A stretch of 61,926 nucleotides of DNA, taken from positions 1 through 61,926 of the forward strand of contig NZ_RSCL01000042.1 in the NCBI RefSeq assembly GCF_003991905.1, written 5' to 3'. Below are positions 7,434 to 16,395 of this stretch, piece after piece (within the stretch, counting starts at the first letter, position 1; each line of letters begins with the position of its first letter). A program made the translations under genes and the position numbers. The DNA is from Dulcicalothrix desertica PCC 7102 (GTDB lineage: Bacteria > Cyanobacteriota > Cyanobacteriia > Cyanobacteriales > Nostocaceae). Below the pieces are notes generated by a model, which saw only the letters and a list, made by a program, of their open reading frames with translations, did no database searches and was not told the origin of the DNA.

Positions 7434-8826
7434 ATGAGCAAAAAAGAATTGCAATCAAAATCACCAAATTCTAATTTACCACTAATTAACCTGAATGCGG
7501 CAGGTATAGATATTGGTGCAGATAGACACTGGGTAAGTGTTCCCGTAGACAGGGATAAAGATTTTGTACGGAGTTTCGGCTGTTTTACTGCTGACTTGTA
7601 TGCGATGGCAAACTGGTTAAAATCATGCCGAATTGAAACAGTGGCAATGGAATCAACGGGAGTTTATTGGATACCTGTATTTCAAATTCTGGAAAGTAGC
7701 GGGTTTGAAGTAAAACGATGTTTTTGCTCATTACGTAAAAACTGTACCAGGTCGTAAAACTGACGTACTAGATTGCCAGTGGTTACAACAGTTGCATACT
7801 TACGGTTTGTTGGCAGGTTCCGAAGCGTCCAGACGACCAAATTTGTGTCCTCCGTAGTTACATGAGACAACGGGACAACTTAATTAAAAGTGCTTGTGTC
7901 CACGTACAAAGGATGCAAAAAGCTTTGACTGAAATGAATATACAACTACACCGAGTTATTAGTGATATTACAGGTACTACAGGTATGGCAATTATCAATG
8001 CCATTGTTTCTGGTGAGCGTGACCCAAAGAAGTTAGCTGAACTAAAAGACGAACATATTAGAGCAAGTTGTACGAGTATTGCTGCTGCTTTGACTGGAGA
8101 CTATAGACCAGAACTTGTGTTTGTTTTGTCGCAGGAACTAGGACTTTATAAATTCTACCAGACACAAATAACTGAATGCGATGCTCAAATAGAGGAGTGT
8201 CTAGCTCGGTTTGCAGATAAAATAGACGTTAAAATTAATCCTCGCGGGCTCGCCAAAACGTCGTGGCAAAAAGCAACCAGGAAATGCTCCCCAGTTTGAT
8301 TTACGTACTCCTGCAATACCGAATTACAGGCGTTGATTTTACTCAAATCAACGGTCTTGGAGCTTTAACTGTATTGGTTATATTGTCTGAAGTCGGATTA
8401 GACCCATCTCGTTTTCCTACGGTTAAGCATTTCGTTTCTTGGTTGGGGTTGTGTCCAGGTAGTCGTGTAACTGGTGGCAAAGTCAAAAGCTCCAAAACTC
8501 GCCCTGTTATCAATCGGGCTGCCAATGCTTTCCGTATGGCAGCACAAACACTTTGTCGCAGCGATTCAGCCCTAGGTGGTTTTTACAGACGAATGCAATC
8601 TCGCATGGGGGCGCTCCTCGGCAATTACTGCGGCGGCTCACAAAGAAAGCACGTATTTTCTACCGTCTTTGGACATCAGGAGCAGCCTATGTAGACCCAG
8701 GTGTTGATGCTTATGAACAAAAGTTCCATGAACGTATGGTGAACAACTTAAAGAAAAAAGCTCACGATGCAGGGGTTTGATTTAGTTGCTCAACCTACAA
8801 TCACTGAGGAACAGTGCGCTGTATAA
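7434..8826 (+). pseudogene. IS110-family transposase, multiply frameshifted
   Basis: All parts of an IS110 (DEDD) transposase are present but in several frames. The start at 7434 has GGAGG five bases upstream. The N-terminal DEDD domain (AGIDIGADRHWVSVP, then VAMESTGVYWIPVFQILES) runs to about 7720 and shifts frame. The segment TVPGRKTDVLDCQWLQQL continues near 7742-7800, and another shift precedes 7862. The middle (RQRDNLIKSACVHVQRMQKA) runs to about 8240. The C-terminal Transposase_20 part (INGLGALTVLVILSEVGLDP, then SWLGLCPG) starts in a new frame near 8263, with further shifts near 8610 and 8780 before the stop at 8824-8826. The element cannot transpose by itself. IS110 members normally lack long terminal inverted repeats, so the repeats at 7121 and 9130 may belong to an older element. 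Confidence 0.9.
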
Positions 8827-9194
8827 GATGCTTTCATTGCATGACTAAGGCGACGGCTTAACTCCCAATCACTTCGTCCATATAAAAACGCTCATCTCGT
8901 GCGCTGTTTTTTGATAATCAAGCGTGATAATTATCATGAAAATTTAACCGCCAATTTAAATCGTTACGCTCCTACCAAATCTATTGCTCCGGGGATGTGT
9001 TTCTTAGAAGAAGCAAACAAATTGGTGAAGCGAAAGTTGGGTTACAAAAAATTAATACTACTGGTATCAAGCAAATTAGTGAGGCAAGTCAAATGTGTTT
9101 CTTTTATGTTTCACTAACGCACGAAGCGCGCTAGTGAGGGGATCATATCTTGTACCTGCGGGGGGTCAGGGGGGATCAGATTTCAAAAAAATTT
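8827..9194. other. Intergenic, no supported gene
   Basis: An open frame at 8899-9117 exists but reads as noise. The segment GGGATGTGTTTCTTAGAAGA and following bases translate in another frame to a short protein-like piece (KQIGEAKVGLQKINTTGIKQ) that I cannot assign. The right inverted repeat is at 9130-9158. Confidence 0.35.
9130..9158 (-). repeat. Right inverted repeat around the IS110 remnant
   Basis: It reads GCTAGTGAGGGGATCATATC, then TTGTACCTG, and mirrors 7121-7149. It lies 36 bp beyond the end of the amidinotransferase gene and marks the border between mobile-element debris and the biosynthetic cluster. Confidence 0.5.
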
Positions 9195-10364
9195 CTATCC
9201 CTCAAGCTCATCTTCAACGGGGTTAGAGAAGCCGTATTCTTCGAGTTGACCCTCGCGCCGCACGTCACAAGTAGCGCAGTGGAATGACCCGCCGAAAGTG
9301 TAGACATGACGGAAATCAACGGGAATCACTTTAAAACCTAAATCTTTTAAAAGCTTCTGCATGGGTTGCTCTTGTTTTTCCACAACAATTGTTTCGGGGT
9401 CTAAGCTCAAGATATTCATGCACACCCAACTACTGCACATATACATAGGCCAGTTGTCGGGAAGGGTAGAAGGAGCGGCTTCTACTAAATCCCAGCCGGC
9501 TTTTTTGAAAAGATCAGTTTGGATGCAAGGTCTGGCAGGGTTAATTAAAGCTAATCCTGGTCTGAGAGGAACTAGGGAAGCGTCAATGTGCATTGGATTT
9601 AAGTCTGGGAAGTTGATTTCATGAACCCGGAATTTGTCGCCTAGATTCCGTTTGAGCCAAGTAATTCCTATGTTGTTGGTAACGTGGCTACGCTGGACAA
9701 ACAAATCTCGCCCAAAGCGCACAATATCAGCCGCATCGAAGCTGGGTTCAGTATCTCGGCTCACAAAATGCCCTTTTTCAGTCAGGGCATACCGTACTTC
9801 TACGGGTTTTGTGGCGAAGTCAACATCATAAAATTCGTCTGACATGGAAGGCTTAGGCGCCGTTGTCCACTTAGCCCCCCGCCGTAAGTAATCAAGCATC
9901 AAAGAGCGGTATGCGCGGTATTCAAAAAAGCGGGAGCGCCAAGCCATTGGGGCTTCAATAATCTCATTGCCAACAACGATCAGGATATCGCGAGGCATAG
10001 CGGCATAGAACCCATTCGCCTCAAAATCTGGAGTTTTGTAAGGCTGAGTAAAGTCGATGACATCAGGGCGCCGCACCGTCACACCCTCCGCTTCTAAAAT
10101 CCGGCAAAACTCGTTCAATTCTTTAGCGGCAGCTTCTATAAGTTCTTGTGGGAACGGTTGACCCCCATACTTTTGGAAAAACCACAAGTTGCTTGGATAT
10201 GAGTTGGTTTCCAAAGCTGGCTCTAATTTTGGAACTGCGGCGCCTTCAACGCGACCAACAATAACTTCTTTTAAGGGGTCCCATTCGTTGTAGCTGTTAA
10301 CGACTGGTAGCTGTTGGTTAGATACTAAGCTTGGGGTTGGTTTGAGTTGTAAAAGTGTTTCCAT
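9195..10364 (-). CDS. L-arginine:glycine-type amidinotransferase (AGAT/CyrA-like)
   Basis: The enzyme moves the amidino group of arginine to an amine acceptor, leaving ornithine. At 389 residues it matches the AGAT family over its full length, including EAPMAWRSRFFEYRAYRS and RRGAKWTTAPKPSMSDE. The catalytic set is intact: FDAAD at 209-213 (Asp), His259 in PMHIDAS and the thioimidate-forming Cys363 in SFHCATCDVRR. Relatives include vertebrate AGAT, CyrA of cylindrospermopsin and SxtG of saxitoxin biosynthesis. The acceptor here is unknown; glycine, another small amine or an NRPS-bound amine are possible. It is the last gene of the leftward operon, 80 bp after the terminal NRPS gene. The ornithine by-product could feed the PLP decarboxylase at 36885-38144. 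Confidence 0.93.
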   Translation of the reverse strand: METLLQLKPTPSLVSNQQLPVVNSYNEWDPLKEVIVGRVEGAAVPKLEPALETNSYPSNLWFFQKYGGQPFPQELIEAAAKELNEFCRILEAEGVTVRRPDVIDFTQPYKTPDFEANGFYAAMPRDILIVVGNEIIEAPMAWRSRFFEYRAYRSLMLDYLRRGAKWTTAPKPSMSDEFYDVDFATKPVEVRYALTEKGHFVSRDTEPSFDAADIVRFGRDLFVQRSHVTNNIGITWLKRNLGDKFRVHEINFPDLNPMHIDASLVPLRPGLALINPARPCIQTDLFKKAGWDLVEAAPSTLPDNWPMYMCSSWVCMNILSLDPETIVVEKQEQPMQKLLKDLGFKVIPVDFRHVYTFGGSFHCATCDVRREGQLEEYGFSNPVEDELEG

Positions 10365-10390
10365 TTTTAGTTATTGGATGATAGTTTGGA

Positions 10391-10426
10391 TGAAAGTAGG
10401 GTGAAAGTAGGGTGGCTTAAGCCACC
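10391..10426. repeat. Palindrome and short direct repeat between NRPS and amidinotransferase
   Basis: GGTGGCTTAAGCCACC (10411-10426) is a perfect 16-bp palindrome. Next to it the 12-bp unit TGAAAGTAGGGT occurs twice in tandem (10391-10402 and 10403-10413). It lies in the 80-bp gap of the leftward operon and could act as an RNA hairpin affecting read-through into the amidinotransferase gene. Confidence 0.6.
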
Positions 10427-10444
10427 TTACAAATATGTGGATAT

Positions 10445-13400
10445 TCATTTACGATGAAAGAGGTTTTGTTTTAGCACCGAAATTTTCTCCTGTGGATTGA
10501 CTGCAATAATTGTTTCCAACACATTCTTAAAATCTCCAAGTAAACAATTAATTTCATCAGCGTCAAAGTATTGACAAGAATACGAAATCGCAATATTTAA
10601 CTCGACACCAGGCACTACTTTTACCATCAGGGGATAGTCTAATTTTTCATCATAATCAATGAATTTTATTTCTAAATTATCCGGCAACTCTTGCAAGGCA
10701 TCTATGACTGGGTAATTCTGAAATATTAATAAGCTATCGAACCAAGGCGATTCAGGCATCTTAACCCACTCTTCAACATGACTTATTAAAGGAAAGTAAT
10801 CGTACTGGCGTAATTTAGCATGTTTAATTTGGATTTCTTTGAGCCAACTGAGCAATGGGTTTTCAACAGATACTTGTAGTTGCAGAAAAACTTCATTAAT
10901 GAAAAGTCCTACCATTTCCTCAACTCCTGTCACAGTTGCAGGACGACCAGAAACAACAGTCCAAAAAAGAACTTGTTCTTGCTTAGAGTAGCGGCTCAAA
11001 AGCAATGCCCAAACCGCTTGCACAATTGTGTTTAAAGTTAGATGATGTTGTTGTACCCAAGTGTTAATATCTGTTGTTGTTAGTTGTGATAGGGCGATTT
11101 CTCGCGTATTGTAATATTCCTCCTCGTCTGAAAAAGGACTAGGTTCTTCGTCAACATCTACAGTAGTTAACTTAGTTAAACCTTGTAATTCCTGGCGCCA
11201 TAATTTCTCAGCTTTTAATAGGTCTTGTTCCTGTAACCAAGCGATGTAATCCCGGTAAGGACGGGGTTTTTCTAAATATACATCTTTGCCTTGGCAGAAT
11301 TCTCTGTACAAGATACTAGCTTCTTTGAAGACAAGAGATAAAGACCATCCATCCGTTAATAATTGGTGTTGAGTCCATATAAATTGATGGACATTTTCAG
11401 CCGTTTGTATAATATCAAAGCGCATCAGTGGCGCTTTAGAAAGGTCAAAGCTTTGATTCAGTTCTTTTCCTAAGAATTTTTTCAAACGCTTGGACTGCAC
11501 TTTCGGAGATAACCCGCGCCAATCTTGTTGCTCCCAAGGTAGTGTAACTTGTTTATATACAACCTGGAGCGATTTATCTAGTTCTTCCCATAAAAAAGCA
11601 GTACGGAAAATCGAATGTCGAGCTACAACTTCCTGCCAAGCACGTTTGAACGCCGGGACATTTAAGGCGCCATGTAACTCCAAATGCAGACGAGATAGAA
11701 ATATTCCCGGTTGCGAATCTTCATAATATTCCGTAAACTCAAATATCATCTCATCTTGTAGGGGCGAGGCGGGATAGATATCTTCAATTTGTCGGTTGTT
11801 GCCAAGTAATTTCTTAATTTTCTGCAAATTAAGTCCAGAATAGGGAAAATCTGAAGGTGTGTAGCCACCTGCTTCAGGTGACTGGCAATGAACGATAAGG
11901 TTTTGCAATGCTGCTATAAACTCTTGAGCGAGGTTTTCAATTGTTGCCCGATGATGAACCGCTTCGCTGTATGTCCAATTCAATTGCAGTTGTCCTCCAC
12001 TTACCAAAGCGTTTATTTCCAGTAGATGACTACGGTTGCCTTGTGGGTTAGACTCTGCTCCGATGGACTGTTGTGCAATTTCAAATAGTGAACTCGATGA
12101 TATTACTGTATCGAATTGACCAAGGTAGTTAAAAAGTACTTCAGCCTGGGGCATAGCTTGTAGTCGCGCGGAAATTGCTTTATCTTGCTTTAAGTAACGC
12201 AATAGACCGTAGTTTATCCCCTGCTTAGGAATTTGGCGCAACTGTTCTTTGACAGATTTTAAGGCTTCTCCTGGAATGATTGTCTCCTCCAAATCTAACA
12301 GCACTGGGAAAATTGTTGTAAACCACCCAACTGTGCGTGATAGGTTTACCCCTTGAAAGAGGTTTTCTCGTCCGTGTCCTTCCAAGTCAACTAATAGGCG
12401 CCTTTTTCCGAACGACGAATTAAAAGCTAGCACTAAGGCTGTTAGCAGTACATCGTTAATTTGAGTATTGTATACTTGTGGTACTTCCTGTAGCAAAGCT
12501 TTGGTATCTGCACTACTTAGCGCCACAGATACTGTACGACTCGATGCGACAGTATTATTCTCTTTAACAAACAAATGCTCTACTGGTAGAGAGGGAACCT
12601 CAAACCGAGGTTTTGCTAGCCAGTACTTCAGTTCCTCCTCTAGCTCTGGTGATTGTGTATACTCGCTTAAAGATTGTGACCAATGTTTGAAAGAGGTCGT
12701 TTTTGGAGGTAAAGCGATTGGCTCACCTTGATTAAGCTGCTGGTAAACAGTTTGCAAATCCTCTAGCAAAATGCGCCAGGAAACACCATCCACTACTAAG
12801 TGATGGATAACCCACAGTAACTTATTTGGTTGAGCAGAGCCGAGGTCAAATAAAGTGACTCTCATCAGTGGTGCATTTGACAGGTTCAAACTCGCCTGTA
12901 AGTCATTAGCTGCTGCCTCTAAGGCTAGTTTTTGTTCTGCTTCTGACAGTGCTGACAAATCAACTCGATCAAGAGATACAGCGACATTGGTATCGGCGTT
13001 GAATTGCTGCCAATGTGAGGCTTCTTGCACAAAATGTAGCCGGAGCGCATCGTGGTGGATAATTAATTGTTGTATGGCTTTTTCCAATCGATCAGGATCA
13101 AAATCCTGCTGCAAGTCTAGTAGAAGCGATTGGTTAAAGTGATGTTGTTCGGGAAGATTTTGTTCAAAAAACCAATGTTGGATAGGTGTTAATGGTACTG
13201 AGCCTACGATTGTATCTTGTTCCACTTGAACAAAGGGGATCGTCTCGGTTACAGTTGCTAACTCGGCAATGGTTTGGTGCTGAAAAAGCTGCCTTGGACT
13301 GATCTGCAAACCAGCTTGGTTCGCGCGAGCAGTAATTTGGATGCTCTGGATCGAATCCCCACCCAGTTCAAAGAAGTTATCGTAAATGCTGACTTGTTTT

Positions 13401-16366
13401 AGTCCCAAAACTTGAGTCCAAATAGTGGCTAAAATTTCTTCCGTTTGGGTGCGGGGTAGCACAAAGTCTTTTTCCAAACTTTTACTAGTATCTGGTACGG
13501 GTAGGGCAGAGTGATTAATTTTCCCGTTAGGTGTCAGGGGTAGCGTGTCAATGAACACAAAGATATTTGGCGCCATATACTCAGGCAACTTCTGCTTCAC
13601 GAAGTCGGACAATTCACCTGTAGTGGATTGTTTTTGATCAGGAATAACATAAGCTACTAAACGTTTATTGCCTAATGTGTCTTCACGAACAATAACGACT
13701 GCTTTTTGTACCTGTGGATGTTGCTTAAGTACTGCCTCAATTTCTTCTAATTCAATCCGAAAACCACGTATTTTTACTTGAGAGTCAACACGACCGAGGA
13801 AATTAATGTTGCCGTCAGGTAAATAACAAGCTAAGTCACCAGTCTTGTACAGGCGCCCTCCTTTTTCTTGGCAAAAGGGGTTAGGGATAAATTTCTCAGC
13901 AGTTAACTCTGGACGGTTGAGATAGCCTCGGGCTATACCAGCACCTCCTATATACAGTTCGCCACTGGCGCCAATAGGAACTGGTTGCAAGTATTCATCC
14001 AATATATAAAGCTGAACATTCGCAATCGGACGACCAATGGGAATTGAATTTGCCAAGGAGCTTTGCTGCGGAACCTCATAGACACAACATCCAACAACAG
14101 TTTCTGTTGGGCCATATTCGTTGATTAATTTAGTGTGGGGTGCGTGCGTCTGCCAAAATGCAACACTTGTTGGTGGTAAAGCCTCACCACCAATAATAAA
14201 GGCTTTAGTTCGAGTTGGAACTTGGTTCTGCGGTAACAATTCGCTGAGTATTTCCAGATGAGCTGGTGTAATTTTAACAAGACTAAAATCATTTTTAGAG
14301 CTTAATAAATTACTAAGATATTCTATCTTTTGATTCTCTGGTAGCAATATTACTTTCTGCCCAACTAATAATGGAGAGAATAAGCTGGTGATTGTTGCGT
14401 CAAACCCAATCGAAGAGTTCACTGGGGCGCCTTCCCCATCTGCTACTGCATAAGCCTTTGCACACCAAGTTACATAATTAACTAGTCCTTGGTGAGAAAT
14501 CATTGTTCCCTTGGGCTTCCCAGTAGAACCCGAAGTGTAAATTACATAAGCCAAATTTTCGGGTTTTACTGTACTAACTGGCTTTTTGTTGCTATCGTAT
14601 GTAATTGCTTCCCAATCCTTGTCCAAACAAATTACTCGTGATTTGTCGGGAAGACTTTTTACAAGCTTTTGTTGAGTTAACACCAGCTGAACCTGGGCAT
14701 CTTCTAACATAAAGGCCAGCCGTTCCTGTGGATATGACGAGTCTAACGGTACATAGGCGCCACCAGCTTTAAGGATACCAAAAATTCCAATAACCATTTC
14801 TAGGGAAGGCTCTAAGTAAATAGCTACTAATGCTTCTGGTTTTACTCCTAACTCCTGTAGTTCATGGGCTAGTTGATTGGATCGAGCATTTAGTTCTGCG
14901 TAAGTTAAATGCTCGTTTTCAAACACAACAGCAATGCTATCTGGTGTGCGTTCTACCTGTTCTTCAAATAATTGATGGATGCATTTGTGTTCGGGGTAGT
15001 CGGTTTTTGTATTATTGAACTCAATTAACAACTGCTGTTGCTGTATCTTACTAAGAATCTCTAAATCAGAGATTGCAGCTTCAGGGTTATTGATAGCACT
15101 TTCCAGTAATGTACAATATTGTTCTGACAAAGTTTTGATATCATCAACTAAAAATAAGCTAGAATCAAAGAAAAAATCTAAGAGCAAAAAGTCATCTCTA
15201 CAAACACTAGAAAGTTTGACTTTGAATCTATCTGTACATGCGTATTGCTTGTAAACTGAAAACGATACGTCACCAGTAGTATATTTCTCAGCTTGCTCTG
15301 TAAAATCGAAACAGAAAGGGAAAAAGTGTGGTGCTAAGTCAGTATCAGTTACTGCAAGCTCCCAAGCAAAATACTCTTGCCATGTATCGATATTGTGTAA
15401 AGACCGACTAATTTGTTCTAGAACTTCTTGGAATTTAAAATTAGCCTTGAGATTAAAATGAATGGGTACATACTTTGCTAACAGTCCGAAAGCGTTTTTC
15501 AATTCCTGATGTTTACGCCCTTCACAGGCGGTTCCAATTACAACTTCTGACTTTTCAGTTAGGCGCCAAAGTAAAACTTGCCAGCAAGCTAGTAAAAATG
15601 CAGAAATCGAGGTATTATACTTTTGAGCAAGCTTTTTAATCTTTACTACCGTATCAGAATTAATGTTTAAGCTTAGAGATTGAGGTTCAAATCGCTCTTT
15701 CCCAGAAGGTTGACTTTCCAAAGGAAGTTTCAAGTTTAAAAGAGAAGAGATATTTTGTTGGCGCCAATACTCTATTCCTGTTTTTGTGTCTTCTGACTCA
15801 AGTAATTCATTCAGCCATTCAGAAATATCTGCATATTGCATTGATTCATCAGATATTTCCTGACCATGCAAGTAAGCTGTATAGGAACGACCTATTTCAT
15901 AAACCAGATTATTGAGTGTCACCCAATCTGCACAAAGAACTGGTAAGCTAACAAATAAAATATGCTCATATGATGACAGCTTAATTAAAGCTATATGCAA
16001 AATTTGGCTTTTTTCCAGGTTAATATCTTGTAATCTTGCCTCTTCAAAAAGTGCATTTATTTTAGTTTGTTGTTCTTGAGCAGCAAGACCACTAAAGTCG
16101 TAATTATAAATCGATACCGTTTTGCTTTCAATTATACTCTGAACCGGAACAGTATCTCCAGGCAAGCAATAAAAATTAGTACGAAAAATTTCTTGTCGAT
16201 TAACGATACTTTCTAAGGCTGCTTTTAAAATGTCTGGCTGAATATCTCCCTCAATGTGTACTCCAATTTGAGATAAATAGCTATGGCTGTTATCACTTTC
16301 TTGTAACAACCATACATGCTTTTGCTGAGGCGAAATCCGAAAAGCATTACCTGTTAAACTTTGCAT
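10445..16366 (-). CDS. NRPS, C*-A-PCP-E-C (terminal module with epimerase)
   Basis: The 1973 residues divide into a degenerate condensation domain (about 1-440), an adenylation domain (about 460-970), PCP (DNFFELGGDSIQSIQI), an epimerization domain (HHLVVDGVSWR, EGHGRE, NYLGQFD) and a terminal condensation domain (about 1530-1965). The first C domain has SLPVLCADW where HHxxxDG is expected, so its catalytic His is missing. By-eye pocket residues of the A domain are D-A-T-K-I-G-E-V-G, close to Asn-type codes, so the residue may become D-Asn or similar. The last C domain reads QHQLLTDGWS, with Gln at the usual second His. There is no thioesterase or reductase, so release might be amine capture by the terminal C domain or might need another enzyme. 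The free-standing C domain at 16396-17949 lies just upstream in the operon. Confidence 0.93.
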   Translation of the reverse strand: MQSLTGNAFRISPQQKHVWLLQESDNSHSYLSQIGVHIEGDIQPDILKAALESIVNRQEIFRTNFYCLPGDTVPVQSIIESKTVSIYNYDFSGLAAQEQQTKINALFEEARLQDINLEKSQILHIALIKLSSYEHILFVSLPVLCADWVTLNNLVYEIGRSYTAYLHGQEISDESMQYADISEWLNELLESEDTKTGIEYWRQQNISSLLNLKLPLESQPSGKERFEPQSLSLNINSDTVVKIKKLAQKYNTSISAFLLACWQVLLWRLTEKSEVVIGTACEGRKHQELKNAFGLLAKYVPIHFNLKANFKFQEVLEQISRSLHNIDTWQEYFAWELAVTDTDLAPHFFPFCFDFTEQAEKYTTGDVSFSVYKQYACTDRFKVKLSSVCRDDFLLLDFFFDSSLFLVDDIKTLSEQYCTLLESAINNPEAAISDLEILSKIQQQQLLIEFNNTKTDYPEHKCIHQLFEEQVERTPDSIAVVFENEHLTYAELNARSNQLAHELQELGVKPEALVAIYLEPSLEMVIGIFGILKAGGAYVPLDSSYPQERLAFMLEDAQVQLVLTQQKLVKSLPDKSRVICLDKDWEAITYDSNKKPVSTVKPENLAYVIYTSGSTGKPKGTMISHQGLVNYVTWCAKAYAVADGEGAPVNSSIGFDATITSLFSPLLVGQKVILLPENQKIEYLSNLLSSKNDFSLVKITPAHLEILSELLPQNQVPTRTKAFIIGGEALPPTSVAFWQTHAPHTKLINEYGPTETVVGCCVYEVPQQSSLANSIPIGRPIANVQLYILDEYLQPVPIGASGELYIGGAGIARGYLNRPELTAEKFIPNPFCQEKGGRLYKTGDLACYLPDGNINFLGRVDSQVKIRGFRIELEEIEAVLKQHPQVQKAVVIVREDTLGNKRLVAYVIPDQKQSTTGELSDFVKQKLPEYMAPNIFVFIDTLPLTPNGKINHSALPVPDTSKSLEKDFVLPRTQTEEILATIWTQVLGLKQVSIYDNFFELGGDSIQSIQITARANQAGLQISPRQLFQHQTIAELATVTETIPFVQVEQDTIVGSVPLTPIQHWFFEQNLPEQHHFNQSLLLDLQQDFDPDRLEKAIQQLIIHHDALRLHFVQEASHWQQFNADTNVAVSLDRVDLSALSEAEQKLALEAAANDLQASLNLSNAPLMRVTLFDLGSAQPNKLLWVIHHLVVDGVSWRILLEDLQTVYQQLNQGEPIALPPKTTSFKHWSQSLSEYTQSPELEEELKYWLAKPRFEVPSLPVEHLFVKENNTVASSRTVSVALSSADTKALLQEVPQVYNTQINDVLLTALVLAFNSSFGKRRLLVDLEGHGRENLFQGVNLSRTVGWFTTIFPVLLDLEETIIPGEALKSVKEQLRQIPKQGINYGLLRYLKQDKAISARLQAMPQAEVLFNYLGQFDTVISSSSLFEIAQQSIGAESNPQGNRSHLLEINALVSGGQLQLNWTYSEAVHHRATIENLAQEFIAALQNLIVHCQSPEAGGYTPSDFPYSGLNLQKIKKLLGNNRQIEDIYPASPLQDEMIFEFTEYYEDSQPGIFLSRLHLELHGALNVPAFKRAWQEVVARHSIFRTAFLWEELDKSLQVVYKQVTLPWEQQDWRGLSPKVQSKRLKKFLGKELNQSFDLSKAPLMRFDIIQTAENVHQFIWTQHQLLTDGWSLSLVFKEASILYREFCQGKDVYLEKPRPYRDYIAWLQEQDLLKAEKLWRQELQGLTKLTTVDVDEEPSPFSDEEEYYNTREIALSQLTTTDINTWVQQHHLTLNTIVQAVWALLLSRYSKQEQVLFWTVVSGRPATVTGVEEMVGLFINEVFLQLQVSVENPLLSWLKEIQIKHAKLRQYDYFPLISHVEEWVKMPESPWFDSLLIFQNYPVIDALQELPDNLEIKFIDYDEKLDYPLMVKVVPGVELNIAISYSCQYFDADEINCLLGDFKNVLETIIAVNPQEKISVLKQNLFHRK

Positions 16367-16395
16367 AATTCTACTCCAGTTTTATATTCAAATGT

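Noticed and set aside
8899-9117. 72-residue ORF before the cluster
   Set aside because: No protein-like pattern and no ribosome binding site; another frame of the same stretch looks slightly more protein-like but is broken.
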